A stretch of 64,000 nucleotides of DNA from Amorphophallus konjac (taxonomy: Eukaryota > Streptophyta > Magnoliopsida > Alismatales > Araceae), in the NCBI GenBank assembly GCA_022559845.1, contig CM040125.1, positions 327,863,829 through 327,927,828 of the forward strand, given 5' to 3'. This document shows positions 32,291 to 42,575 of this stretch, in pieces (position 1 is the stretch's first letter; every line of letters begins with the position of its first letter). The notes beneath the pieces were generated by a model, which was not told where the DNA came from, ran no database searches, and saw only the letters and a list, made by a program, of their open reading frames with translations. Both the position numbers and the translations under genes were made by a program.

Positions 32291-34000
32291 TTTCCTCCCG
32301 AGCTATTCGGACTAGCTAGAGTCTCTCGAACTGTTGGGCCAGGTCTCTGACCAGTTGGAGGTATTTGATCATTGGTGCCTCTCGAGCTTCGTACTCGCCG
32401 TTGATTTGGCTAGCGACCAGCTGGGAGTCAGTATGGATTTTGACTCGCTCAGCCCCTAACCGCTAGGCCATGCTTGCTCCCGAGATAAGGGCCTCGTACT
32501 CGGAAGCGTTGTTGGACGCCTGAAAGCTGAACTTCAAGGCGTATCGCAGTTCTGCTCCTTCGGGGGACTTCAGGAGGATTCCAGCGCCACTACCGACCGA
32601 GTTGGAGGATCCATCAACGAACAATTCCCAGGTCGGCCCGGGCGCGGAAGGGGATCTTTCTTCGGTCGGGATGGTGCTTTCGACGATGAAGTCGGCGAGC
32701 GCTTGACCTTTCACAACTGAGCGTGGCCGATAGGATATATCGTAGGCCCCGAGCATAATGGCCCATTTGACGAGTCGTCCCGAGGCTTCGGGGTGGGCCA
32801 GGATCTTCTTCAATGGTTCACCAGTTAGCACGGTTATGCGGTGACCCTGGAAATAGGGCCGGAGGCGCTTGGCGGAGGTAACTAACGCTAGCACGAGTTT
32901 CTCGGTTGCGGGGTACCTCCTTTCAACCTCGTCAAGCACCTTGCTGGTGTAGTAGACCGGCCTCTCGACTCCCGAGTCATTTCTGACTAGGACTAAGCTA
33001 ACCGTAGATGGTGTTACCGAGAGATAGAGCAGCAAGACTTCACCCGGAACGGGCTTGCAGAGCACCGGGGGCGAGGCCAAGAGCTCCTTGAGCTCGGCGA
33101 ACGCTCTCTAGCATTCCTCATCCTATGCGAACGTAGCAGATGCCAATTTGAGCCCCCTCAACAGCTTGAAGAAGGGCAAGCATCGTTCGGCTGCATGGGA
33201 CAGGAACCAGCTGAGAGCGGCAACACGCCCAGTTAGGCGTTGGACGTCCTTGATGCAGGTGGGCGGGCGCATGTCCAAGATGGCCTGGACTTTGTCGGGG
33301 TTGGCCTCGATCCCACGCTGAGTGACTAGGAAACCCAGGAACTTCCCGGATCTCACTCCGAAGGCACACTTGGCAGGATTGAGCTTCATGTTGTACTTCA
33401 AGAGGGTGTCGAAGGTCTCAGCGAGGTCGGTGAAGTGGTCCTCGGCCTTGGGGGTCTTGACGAGCATATCGTCGATGTAGGCCTCGATGTTCTAACCTAT
33501 CTATCCTTCAAACATGTGGTTGACCAGCCTCTGGTACGTGGCTCCGGCGTTTTTCAAATCGAAAGGCATCCGGGTGTAGCAGTATACGCCGTAGTCGTTG
33601 ATGAAGGCGGTCTTCTCGACATCTTCTGGATCCATTCTGATCTGGTGGTAACCTGAAAAGGCGTCTAGGAAGCTGAGTATCTCGTTGCCTGAGGTTGAGT
33701 CAACCAATTGGTCGATGCTCGGCAACGGATAACAGTCCTTAGGAGTGGCCTTATTCAGGTCGGTGAAATCCATGCACATCCGCCACTTTCCTGAAGCTTT
33801 CGGTACCAGGACGACGTTGGCTAGCCACGTCGGGTACAGGACCGGCCTAAAAAGGCCAGTCTCTTGCCCCTTGGTGATCGCCTGTTTCTCTGGTGCATGC
33901 TTCCTCCTGCGCTATTGTACGGGCTTCACGGCGGGGTCGAGGTTGAGCTTGTGCATTACAGTCTCCTCTGGTATCCCAGAGAGTTGATCATCAGCCCAAG
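32290..34000 (-). pseudogene. Element B reverse transcriptase, RNase H and second RNase H-like domain
   Basis: Minus strand. The RT palm shows MDFTDLNKATPKDCYPLP and FLDAFSGYHQIRM, then the active-site AYIDDM near 33458-33475 (catalytic Asp pair intact), and KCAFGVRSGKFLGFLVTQRG. RNase H follows with VYYTSKVLDEVERRYPATEK. A second domain begins WELFVDGSSNSVGSGAGI (about 32595-32650) and runs through EYEALISG to SQADALSRLASS near 32270. The second RNase H-like domain marks the Tat lineage. Stops near 33495-33486, 33110 and 32463 break the frame. Confidence 0.88.
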
Positions 34001-34007
34001 TAAAAAC

Positions 34008-34900
34008 TCAGATGTACTCAGAAAGGAACTTTTTATATTGCTGTTGAACCTTAGACGGTATGTCGGCTCCGATCTTTACTCCTAGGGCTGGGTCATCGTT
34101 TAGGAAAATCGCCAGCAATTCGCCACCAGGTTCGGTGGTTGCGGATTTATCCTCGACTCCCCGGGGGCCCTTGTCCTTCCCTTCCGGTCTTGTGGCCTCT
34201 ATCGAGATATTGTAGCACCTTCTGGCCGCGGCCTGGTTACCTCGGACTTCCCCCAACCCATTTTTGGTGGGAACTTCATTTTCTGGTGATAGGTAGACGG
34301 CACCGCTTTTATTCGGCTGAGGATTCCCCGACCGAAGATGGCGTTGTATGCTATCACACCTTTAATCACTATGAAGTCTACCATGACCGTAACGGTTTTG
34401 GGTGGGGTGCCAAGGGTAACCGGCAGGCTTAGGGCTCCCTCGGGATAGGTGGCCAGGCCAATGAACCCACAGAGAGGGTTTCGGATCGGGCGGAGTTTGG
34501 ATGGTTCCTCCCCCATCTTAAGGAAACAATCATAAGACAGTATATCAGGGGCACTCCCATTGTCAACTAGAATCCTATCTACGTTACAATAGTTTATTGT
34601 AGCCGAAATCACAAGGGCGTCGTCATGCGGGGTGCTCAGCCCTTCCAGGTCTCGGTCGGAGAAGACTATGACCTGGGGCTCACTCGACGGGGCCTTGGGA
34701 GGCTCTATGGCTCGGCTCACCCACTCGGCATGACGCTTCCTTCCTCGGCTACTGTCGCCGCCTGATGCTGCTCCTTCGGAGATGACATTGATGTGTACCC
34801 CGCGGGGGGCATTGTCGATCTCCTCTGGGGTGCCTCGGTCTTCTTTACACTCGGCTATGAACCGAGCTAGATGTCCCTGACGGATGAGGCGCTCAATCTC
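34008..34900 (-). pseudogene. Element B protease region
   Basis: Minus strand. RILVDNGSAPDILSYDCF near 34540-34590 has the DNGSA form of the retroviral-type aspartic protease active site (family form DTGA/DNGS), followed by YNAIFGRGIL near 34330, the usual second conserved segment. Upstream lies the linker EDEIERLIRQGHLARFI (about 34870-34920). The frame shifts after 34199, so the protein is not continuous into RT. Confidence 0.82.
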
Positions 34901-36357
34901 GTCCTCGAGCTAGTGGCAGTCGCCGGTGTGGTGCCCGTGAACGCTGTGGAACAAGCAGTGCTAGTTACGATTATGGTTCTTTGATCTCATTGGCTCGGGT
35001 TGGCGGAGGAGGCCCGAGTCCTTGATGCCTTCGTAGATTTCGTAGATCGGCGCGGCTAGTGGGGTGTATCGCTCGTACTTCCGTGACGGTTCCTTGAGTT
35101 CCCCGTCACGGTTCTGCCTTTTTCACGAACCTGAGCTTGGCTTGGAAGCCCGCTTCTTGTCCCCCTCCCGACCCGAGCCGGTTGTATCTCGGCATGCGCT
35201 GAGTACTTCTTCGCACTCGGCATGGCGCAACGCCAGAGTCACTAGCTCGGCAAGGGTCGAGGGAGGGTGGAGGAAAAGCTCGCGGCGGATATTCTCATCC
35301 CGGGTGCCCCCAGTCAGTGCGGTTATAGCTGAGGCCACATCTAGGCAGGAGATTCTCAGGGCTTTCGACTTGAGTCGGTGAATATAAGCCCGGAGTCTCT
35401 CCCCTTGCGCCTGTTTAAGGGCCAGGAGCCCCACTACCGACCTTGGGGGGGCACTTCCGGCGAAACTCTCTTTGAAGACTCGCCTAAATTGCTTGAAGTC
35501 TCGGATGGATCCGGGGGCGAGGGCCCGGAACCACACCTGGGCGCCCTGGACCAGGGTGGTCGAGAAGGCTCAGCACTTGATGGCGTCCGACGCTCCATGC
35601 AAGGTCATCAAAGCATCGAAGCTGTCGTAATGATCGGCCGGGTCGCCCTGGCCGTCGTAGAGCTTGAAGGTCGGGATGGAGGTTCTGGGAGACACCTCTG
35701 CCTTCAAGACGTATTCGGAGAACGGGGATTTCTCTTCATCCTCCGGGAAAGAGGTCTTCTACAGGGCGCGGAGGGCGCGCTCCTGTTCTGTGAAACGCCT
35801 CTTGAAATCTCACAGTCGGAGGGATAACTCCGGCTATTGTCGTGCCGTGGGGCTGGGAGGAGCGTCCTGGTGATCCCTGGGAACATAGGTCTCTGGGTTC
35901 GGACGGCGCGTCCCAGGTTTTCCCCACCTTGGTGTGGAGGAATCCTCTTGCTCCAGAGGCGGAGCCTGTGAGGGTCCTCCAATCCTGTTGTGGATGATCT
36001 GTTGGCCGCAGAGAGTGAAGCGGCCTCCGGGGGTGTGCTGGGATGCATTCTCGTGGGGAGGGCACCCTGACGGGCCGCGGGACCTTCCATCCCTAGATGC
36101 CGGGTCCTCATGAGTTCCACGAGGACATCCAGTTTCACGTTGAGGGCCTGGAAGGCTTCGGCGCCACCATTGAGCGGTAGCCCTACTGCCGCAGGAGGGG
36201 GTGGTGGTTCGTCGGCGGGGGCACTGGCGTTGGAGAGAGGGTTCTGTGAGGCCCGAGAGGGGCCATCCCCTGCCGCTACCATGGCCTTTCCCCTATCGCC
36301 GGCGGACCTCCTCCCTGAGCTCCTTCGCACCATACGGGCTTCTTGTACGTTTCCCAC
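34900..36357 (-). pseudogene. Element B gag
   Basis: The minus-strand start is near 36357 or the internal ATG MVRRSSGRRSAGDRGK about 24 bases later, just past the primer site. An N-terminal basic and proline-rich region precedes a capsid domain with TFKLYDGQGDPADHY (about 35610-35660), WFRALAPGSIRDFKQF and RRVFKESF, typical of plant gypsy Gag. A histidine-rich finger-like motif, FHSVHGHHTGDC, lies near 34915-34955 and is followed by a stop. Frame changes occur near 35740 and 35120. The same gag is present in B' (59914-61167). Confidence 0.85.
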
Positions 36358-36368
36358 AGACGGCGCCA
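36347..36368 (-). other. Element B primer-binding site
   Basis: The minus strand reads TGGCGCCGTCTGTGGGAA, two bases from the 5' LTR end (CCTCTTCA). The same sequence occurs in B' at 59879-59896. This form is common in Tat-lineage elements. Confidence 0.8.
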
Positions 36369-36370
36369 GA

Positions 36371-37142
36371 TGAAGAGGTAATATCTCGCGCTGGTCCTGA
36401 GCGGGCAGTGGATCACCGGATAGTGAACTGCAAGAAAGGGAAACGGATCAGGAGGCCCAGGGATGAGTCCCTGGGGAAAACCCTCCGATGCTTAAGTCAG
36501 TAGAGCTATGGTGGGAGCAATATAGAGAGGAAGTAGCTTGTGCGCAAAATCCCTCTCCACCAGAAGGGTGAAGTGGTTCCTGCTCAGGAGTTTTGAGCGT
36601 GTGATTGCCCTTACCTTTCATCGGAGGGTATCCCTGGGTTAAATAGTACGCCTTCTTCTGGAGTCCTGTAAGTCGAGGGGTTTCAGGTGGGGGTTACGTC
36701 CTCGACGTGGGATTTTATTGCCTTATCGTGGGAGCATTATCACCTTGGGGAGCTGGAGTCCCTCACCTTTATAAATTCCTGCCCATAGAGGACTCTTAAC
36801 GGCTGCATGGATAAGCAATCGTCGGCCGTACCGAGCTTAGAGAGGCCAGCCCTATCCGGGTGGTAGGCTTAGCTCGAACGAAGATGGGTCGGATTGGTCG
36901 ACATGCGCCTTCTTCCCCTGGGCGGAGAGATGGCTCGGGCATGGACCTTTCCTGTGACCTGACCGACGCTCGGGCCTTCAGAGCCTAGAGGCCGCCTAGG
37001 AAGGTAGTATCCTCGAGCGAATCTTTTATTGGGCTTTCTGTCCTACGTGGGCCCTGTGGGCTGTCACTTGGGCGAGCGTGGCCTTGTTTGGTCTTGATGG
37101 GCCTTGTTTGGTCTTGATGGGCTGCAGAAATCCCCCTCTCCA
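36371..37142 (-). mobile_element. Element B right (5') LTR
   Basis: 772 bp, colinear with the left LTR with scattered substitutions and one short tandem difference (GGCCTTGTTTGGTCTTGATG repeated near 37079-37120). Ends CCCCCTCTCCA just before the duplicated TTGCT. Confidence 0.9.
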
Positions 37143-37269
37143 TTGCTCATTGATTCTTCTTTTATTACATGTGCATTATATCCTTTTCTTTTATTTATTT
37201 TTATTATCATTCTTTTATTTTTATTATTATTTTATTATTATGCTATCGTTTTATTACACTATTGCATTT

Positions 37270-38860
37270 CAGGTGTACCGGGTGAAGGCTGGAGAGTGTG
37301 TGCCGAACAAAGGCAAGCTGGGGTGTGACGGGCAAGGTTACCTGAGGGTGTACTGGGTAGAGGGGAAGGTTGGGTGCGTCGGGTAACGGCTGGTTGGGTT
37401 GTGCCGGATGGAGAACTAGTTGAGTGTACCGGGTAACGCCTGGTGGGGTTGTGCCGGATGGAGAGCAAGTTGGGTGTATCGGGTAGAGGGAGTGGCTCAG
37501 GTGTGCCGGGTGGAGCACCCTGAGGGTGTGCCGGGCTAGGCGAGGGTGAGGTCAGTGCAGGTCTGCCAAGGTCGGTGCAGGTTTTGTTGGGCCAATGGGT
37601 GAGGTCAGTGCAAGCTCTGGGCTAAGAAGGGTAAGGTCGGTGCAATGTTGGGGTGAGGTCTATGCTAGTTGGGGTGAGGTCGGTGTATGTGTGCAAGGCC
37701 AAGGTCCGTGCATGTTTGGGGTAAGGTCTATGCATGTGTGGTGAGGTCGATGCTTGTGTGCAGGGCCAAGATCTATGCATGTTGGGGTGAGGTCAACGCT
37801 AGTCTGGGGTAAGGTCTATGCTAGTTGGGGTGAGGTCGATGCAGCCTTAGGCTGTAGAGGGGGCAAGGTCGATGCAGGTGTGCCCAAGGCCGAAGGTAGG
37901 TCGGTGCAGGTTCTGTGCAGTCAGGGACAAGGTCGGTGCAGGTTCTATGCACGCAAGGAACAAGGTCAGTGCACACTGGGATGAAGTCTTTGTGGGCTTC
38001 AGCTGGGCTGAGTGATGATCGGTGCAGCTATACAGCCATGCCAAATGTAGGTCAGTGCACAAGGAGCCCAAAGTCAATGCACATTTGAAATGCGTGAAGG
38101 GCAAGTTCTGTGCACATTGAAGACAAGGTCAGTGCACAAGGGGACTAAGGTCAGTGCACATTCAGGCAAAGGCTGGACAAGTTTGGTGCACGTTGAACGA
38201 GGTTCATGCAGCTGGAGGCTGGAGGTCTGTGCAAGTTTGGATTGGAGGTCGGTGCAGCTGCACTGAGGTCGATGCAGTTTTACGCTTTGAAGAACAAGGG
38301 TTGATGCATGTGGGCATCGGGCTGAAGAGAAGGTCGATGCATATTATGCACATGGTCATATGAAGGTCGACGTACCTGGCCAATGGGCTGAAGGGAAGCT
38401 CGACGCATGTTGGGGCAATGCGAGACCAAAGTCTATGCATGTTTGGGTTGTATGAAGGGTGGCCAAGGTCTATGCACATATGAGATGTGTGAAGAGGGCA
38501 AACTCTACCAAGGTTTAGGCACATGTGAGATGAAGGCTACACACCCGAAGCACAAAGGCGCAGTAGGGTCTGTTCACATCTGGGGTGGGGTCCATGCATG
38601 TGAAGGCCAGAGAGTGCACCGGGCGAGGGGTGGCTGAGGTCTATGCATGCTAGGCACATGGCATGAATGCAGATCAATGCATATGGGCCAAGGTAAGAGC
38701 ACATCTGGGGTTGAGGCCATTGCATGCAAGGGCTTGGTGTGTGCCGGGCTAGAGCGACTAGGGAGTGTGCCGGGCAGGGTGCAGACCAGTGTGTGCCGGG
38801 CTAGGTTGGTTGAAGGTGTACCGGCAAGGAGCGAGCTGGTTCGAAGGCCGGTGTAGTTGT
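37270..38860. repeat. Element C LTR repeat fields (TGCCGGGT and GGTCGGTGCA types)
   Basis: First GTGTACCGGGTGAAGG / TGTGCCGGATGGAGAG units of 30-50 bp (37272-37530), then GAGGTCGGTGCA / AGGTCTATGCATGT units of 20-45 bp (37545-38660), many with ATGCAT or TGCA palindromes, then TGTGCCGGGCTAG units (38730-38850). The left LTR keeps only part of this field. Confidence 0.75.
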
Positions 38861-40824
38861 GGTTGGCTCAAAGGAGAGTTCTTTTTATTCAAGAGACCCA
38901 TGTGGGGAGTTTCTTCTACTTGTGAGATGCATGAGGGGTTACTTTGGTTTTCTTCTATTCATGAAATGCATGTGATTAGCTTTCTTTTATTCATGGACTA
39001 CATATGAGGAATTTCTTTTATTCATGGAATGCATGCGTGAGTTTTGATTTCATTTTCTTTTATTCATGTAGACCATGTTCGTGGTTATGTTCGGTAGTCC
39101 GTCATAAAGATGCAAGTGTTCAGTTATTCGAGATCTCCGGGGTTTCTTTGTTATTTCGGTGAAGCCGTTTCATCGGTGTTTTATCTTGTTTATTTGTCAT
39201 TTCCTTTTGTATTATTACTTTTCTTTTATTATTGTTGTTATTATGTTAATTCTGATGAAAATTCGGCAGCATCTCCCCGTGACCCAGATGGTAAGGGGGT
39301 GTAAGGGGAACACGTCCACCAGGAGTGGCGTGACCCAACAACTCGAGGTGCGTGCCAAGGCAGCAACACCTTTGAGAAAGCTTCGGATAACCCGGGGAAA
39401 ATAGTGAATGAGAGACACTGGGCTAAAACGGTTTAAGGATGCCCCGATTGGGAGCGGCACGGGTGCACCGTGTAGAGGCAGGCCAAGGGAGTGCACCGAC
39501 CAAGGGCCGTTGGGAGTGTGCCGGCCAAGGCATAGGCCAAGGGGTGTTCTCCAAGGTATCAGCTTCAAGCCTAGCTCATTCTATGGAGTAGACCCACCTG
39601 CTAATCCTCTAAAAGATTCAAGAGATCAAACATTCAAGCGAAGAAGCACTTACAAACCATTTTTTTTATTCCTGGCAAAAGGGATGCGCCCGGAGGCTTG
39701 TACAATGCGAGGGGGGGGGGGAAGAAAAGGGCCCAAAAAGAAAGAAAGGGGAAAACAACGAAATAGCAGGGGACCAAAACAATGGAAGAGGGGAGGGGAT
39801 GGAGCATGAGCTCCTCCCCTACCAGACCTCACTCCCTTTCTTCACTCTCTCTTCTTCTCTTCTATCTTCTTTCTCTTCACTCAGGCGATGGTCGATAGGG
39901 CATCAGGCTAATCTCTCTTCTTCTCTTTATCTTCGCACAGGCGACCGTGGGTGGAGCACCAGGGAGAGCCCCCAGCCTCTTCCTCTCTTCCTCTCTTCTT
40001 TTTCTTCTTCTCTTCTTCGTTCTGCCCTTCCTGTGAACCAGCCAGCGAGAGAGACTCTTCCTTTTCCCTTCGAGATTCTGTTTATATACCCGAATGCGTT
40101 GATGGGGCCTCATGATGACGCTTACGTCCGAGGTTGACTCCGGTCCCATCCTTTTCAGCTTGAAGTTCTCGCGCCCGAATCAGGGGGAAACACCATGGCA
40201 GAGCGCTAACTGTCTCTGAGGTGATCATGCTGCGCGCCGAGGGTCACACATAGTGACCGGTGTGTTTGCCGCCGGTTGGTACCGGTCTGAGGGTTGGAAC
40301 GCTGCACCGGGTGCGGAGGAAGTAACGCTACACCGGGTGGAGGGCCTGGCAAGGTGTGCCGCTGGGGGCTCCAGCAGGGTGTGCCGGTGGAAGGCTTGAA
40401 GGTTGCTGTGTCGCTGGAGGCATCAAAGTAGTGTGCCGCTGGGGGCAGTTCAGGCAGTGTGCCATTGAAGGCTTTGAAGGGTGGTGCCATTGGGAGGCAC
40501 CAAAGGGTGTGCCATTGAGAGGGCACAGTGAGTGTGCCGCTGAATGTGCTTTGAGCTTTTCTTCAGGAGCTCAGAAATTGTGAGCTTCCTGGGACATTCT
40601 TCACCGCCAGGGACCCGAAGGTGAGTTCATGCCAGTGTATGAATTCAGGAGGGCATCTTGCCTTTCCCTTGTCATTTAATGCGTCCGTACAGAGGTGGCA
40701 ACTTGCCGGGTGGTAGCATTCCCTGGAGTCTTGGGCAGGCAGTTTCACCGGGTCTTCTTTCTTCAGTTCTATCTCTAACTCAGAATCCCGTGGGAATGGA
40801 GGCGTGAAATTTTACGCGTCCACA

Positions 40825-42575
40825 GTGACCAAATCTTGATATGGCTTGAGCTTCGGGTCACAAGTGCGGTAAGTGGACAAAACCTACCGCAAGACGATCT
40901 GAGAGTCTCCTATGATATTCAAATAGTGCGTGCCTAAGAGGTAGGCGTGCTTCAATCCGACTAGGAGAGCCTCATACTCGGTGATGTTGTTGGTAGCAGG
41001 AAAATGAAGCTGATAAGCATAAGGAATCGTCACCCCTTCTGGAGTGAGCAGAATATCGCCTATCCCTCAGCCTTGAGAGTTGAGTGCACCATCGAAGTGC
41101 GGAGACCAAAGGGATGATGGGTAATGACAGAGAGATGCTCATCAGGGAAATCATCATGAATAGAGTCTGTGCAGGGGATGGGAAGATAGGCAAGATGCTC
41201 AGCGATGGCATATCCTTTGATTACCTTCTGAACAACGAATGTGATATCGAACTGAGAGAGAAAGCTCTGCCAATGAGCTAAGCTACTAGAAAGGATGAGC
41301 TTTTCTAAGAGATAACAGATTGGGTCCATTCTAGAGATCAACCTAACTAGGTGGGATAGAAAATAATGTTTCAGTTTTTTAGCTACCCACACTAAGGTGG
41401 CACAAGTCTTTTCCATGGCGGTGCATTTGGTCTCTGCCGGGTTAAATTACCTGGAGAGATAATAAGATGTCCGCTCTTCACCTTCATCATATACTTGTGC
41501 TAGAACTGCCCCTAGGGAGTCCGCAATGACAGAAATATATAGGATTAGGGGTTTCCCAGGCACAGGAGGTTGCAACACCGAGGGATTGGTCAAATATTCC
41601 TTTAGGTCCTCATAGGCCTTTTGACAATCTTGATTCCATTCAAATTTGACCCCCGCCTTTAGCAATTCGTAAAATGGGCAGCACCTTTGAGAATGTTGAG
41701 ATATGAATCTTCTAATGAATTGTAATCTACCAATCAGTCCTCGAAGTTCCGTGATATTCTTAGGCGGAGGCATTTCCATGACGACATTTGCTTTGTTACG
41801 ATCGATCTGAATCCCCCGTTTGCTAACTATAAAGCCTAGCAACTTCCCTAAAGAGACTCCAAAAATACATTTCTTTGGGTTCATTTTTAACTGGTACTCC
41901 CTAGTTCTCTGGAGCACCTTAGCCAGAATGGAGGGGTGTTCTTATTTAGTTCTTAACTTCACCAAGATATCATCCACGTAAGCTTCCATATAGACATGCA
42001 TCATATCGTGGAATATAGCCATCATTGCCCTTTAATAAGTGGCGCCCGCGTTCTTCAATCCGAACGGCATAACCACATAGCAATATGTACCCCAGGGCGT
42101 GGTGAATGAGGTTTTCTCTTGATCTTCGGGAGCGAGACAGATTTGGTTGTATCATGAATAACCATCCATGAATGATAATGCTTTGTACCCAGCGGTGTTA
42201 TCCACCAATACATCTATGTGAGGTAGCGGGAAATCATCATTGGGACATGCTTTATTAAGATCCTTGAAATTAATACAAATACGCACCTTTCCGTCCTTCT
42301 TGATAACAGAGACTATGTTCGCCACCCATTGAGGATATAAGACAACTCTAATAAACTTGGCCGTGTACAACTTATCGACCTCTTCCTTAATCCTCAAGGC
42401 CATGTGGGGGTAAAATCTTCTTGATCTTTATTTCACAGGCGTTGCCCCTGGTTTAAGCACTAGTCGGTGTTCCACTAAAGAGTGGTGAAGACCCAGCATG
42501 TCCTCATAAGATCAGGCAAAAGAATCGCTATACTCCCTTAGAACATTGATTAAATCTTCTTCTATCTCGTAAGAC
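40825..42575 (-). pseudogene. Element D pol: reverse transcriptase and RNase H (Tat-like)
   Basis: Minus strand, right of element C. RT begins within KEEVDKLYTAKFIRVVLYP (42350-42390) and shows ICINFKDLNKACPNDDFPLP, MPFGLKNAGATY near 42040, active-site AYVDDIL near 41970-41990, and KCIFGVSLGKLLGFIVSKRG. RNase H follows with KTCATLVWVAKKLKHYF. A second RNase H-like segment follows (EYEALLVGLKHAYLLG, about 40950-41000), continuing to the C insertion at 40829 and resuming at 2600. Stops lie near 42154, 42030, 41945, 41448 and 41060. Upstream gag and protease are not recognised because the homology ends at about 42575. Confidence 0.85.

Larger units (their letters stand above)
27266..37142 (-). 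mobile_element. Element B: near-complete Tat-like gypsy retrotransposon with antisense gene
   Basis: LTRs 27266-28043 (778 bp) and 36371-37142 (772 bp), target duplication TTGCT at 27261-27265 and 37143-37147, total 9877 bp. Minus orientation. Order in the element: 5' LTR, primer site, gag, protease, RT, RNase H, second RNase H-like domain, integrase, an antisense gene, purine tract, 3' LTR. The extra RNase H-like domain and the antisense gene between pol and the 3' LTR are characteristic of plant Tat-lineage elements. Every coding block carries stops or frameshifts. Confidence 0.92.
2601..40824 (-). mobile_element. Element C: giant non-autonomous LTR retrotransposon (LARD-like) with three nested insertions
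   Basis: Both ends are defined. Left LTR 2601-5014 and right LTR 26380-40824 start TGTGGA(T/C)G and end GCGTCCACA, with target duplication GTGAC at 2596-2600 and 40825-40829. Orientation is minus: a primer site TGGCACGCCCGGTGGGAC (minus strand, 26358-26375) lies 4 bases inside the right LTR, and a purine-rich tract (minus strand of 5015-5030) abuts the left LTR. After removing nested A, B and the CACTA fragment, the element is about 15.4 kb. Its interior of about 8.5 kb contains no gag or pol that I can recognise. Instead it is a succession of tandem arrays with 30-60 bp periods, most built from short inverted repeats. It fits the LARD class (large retrotransposon derivative): real LTRs, primer site and tract, with no coding capacity. 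Confidence 0.88.
26380..40824 (-). mobile_element. Element C right (5') LTR, split by element B
   Basis: Two pieces, 26380-27265 and 37148-40824 (with TTGCT repeated at 37143-37147), net about 4.56 kb. It keeps two segments missing from the left LTR, including a GGTCnATGCA-type repeat field at 37640-38860 and unique sequence at 38870-39430. TATA-like TATATAAAC lies at about 40081-40088 in minus orientation. Ends TTTTACGCGTCCACA. Confidence 0.9.
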
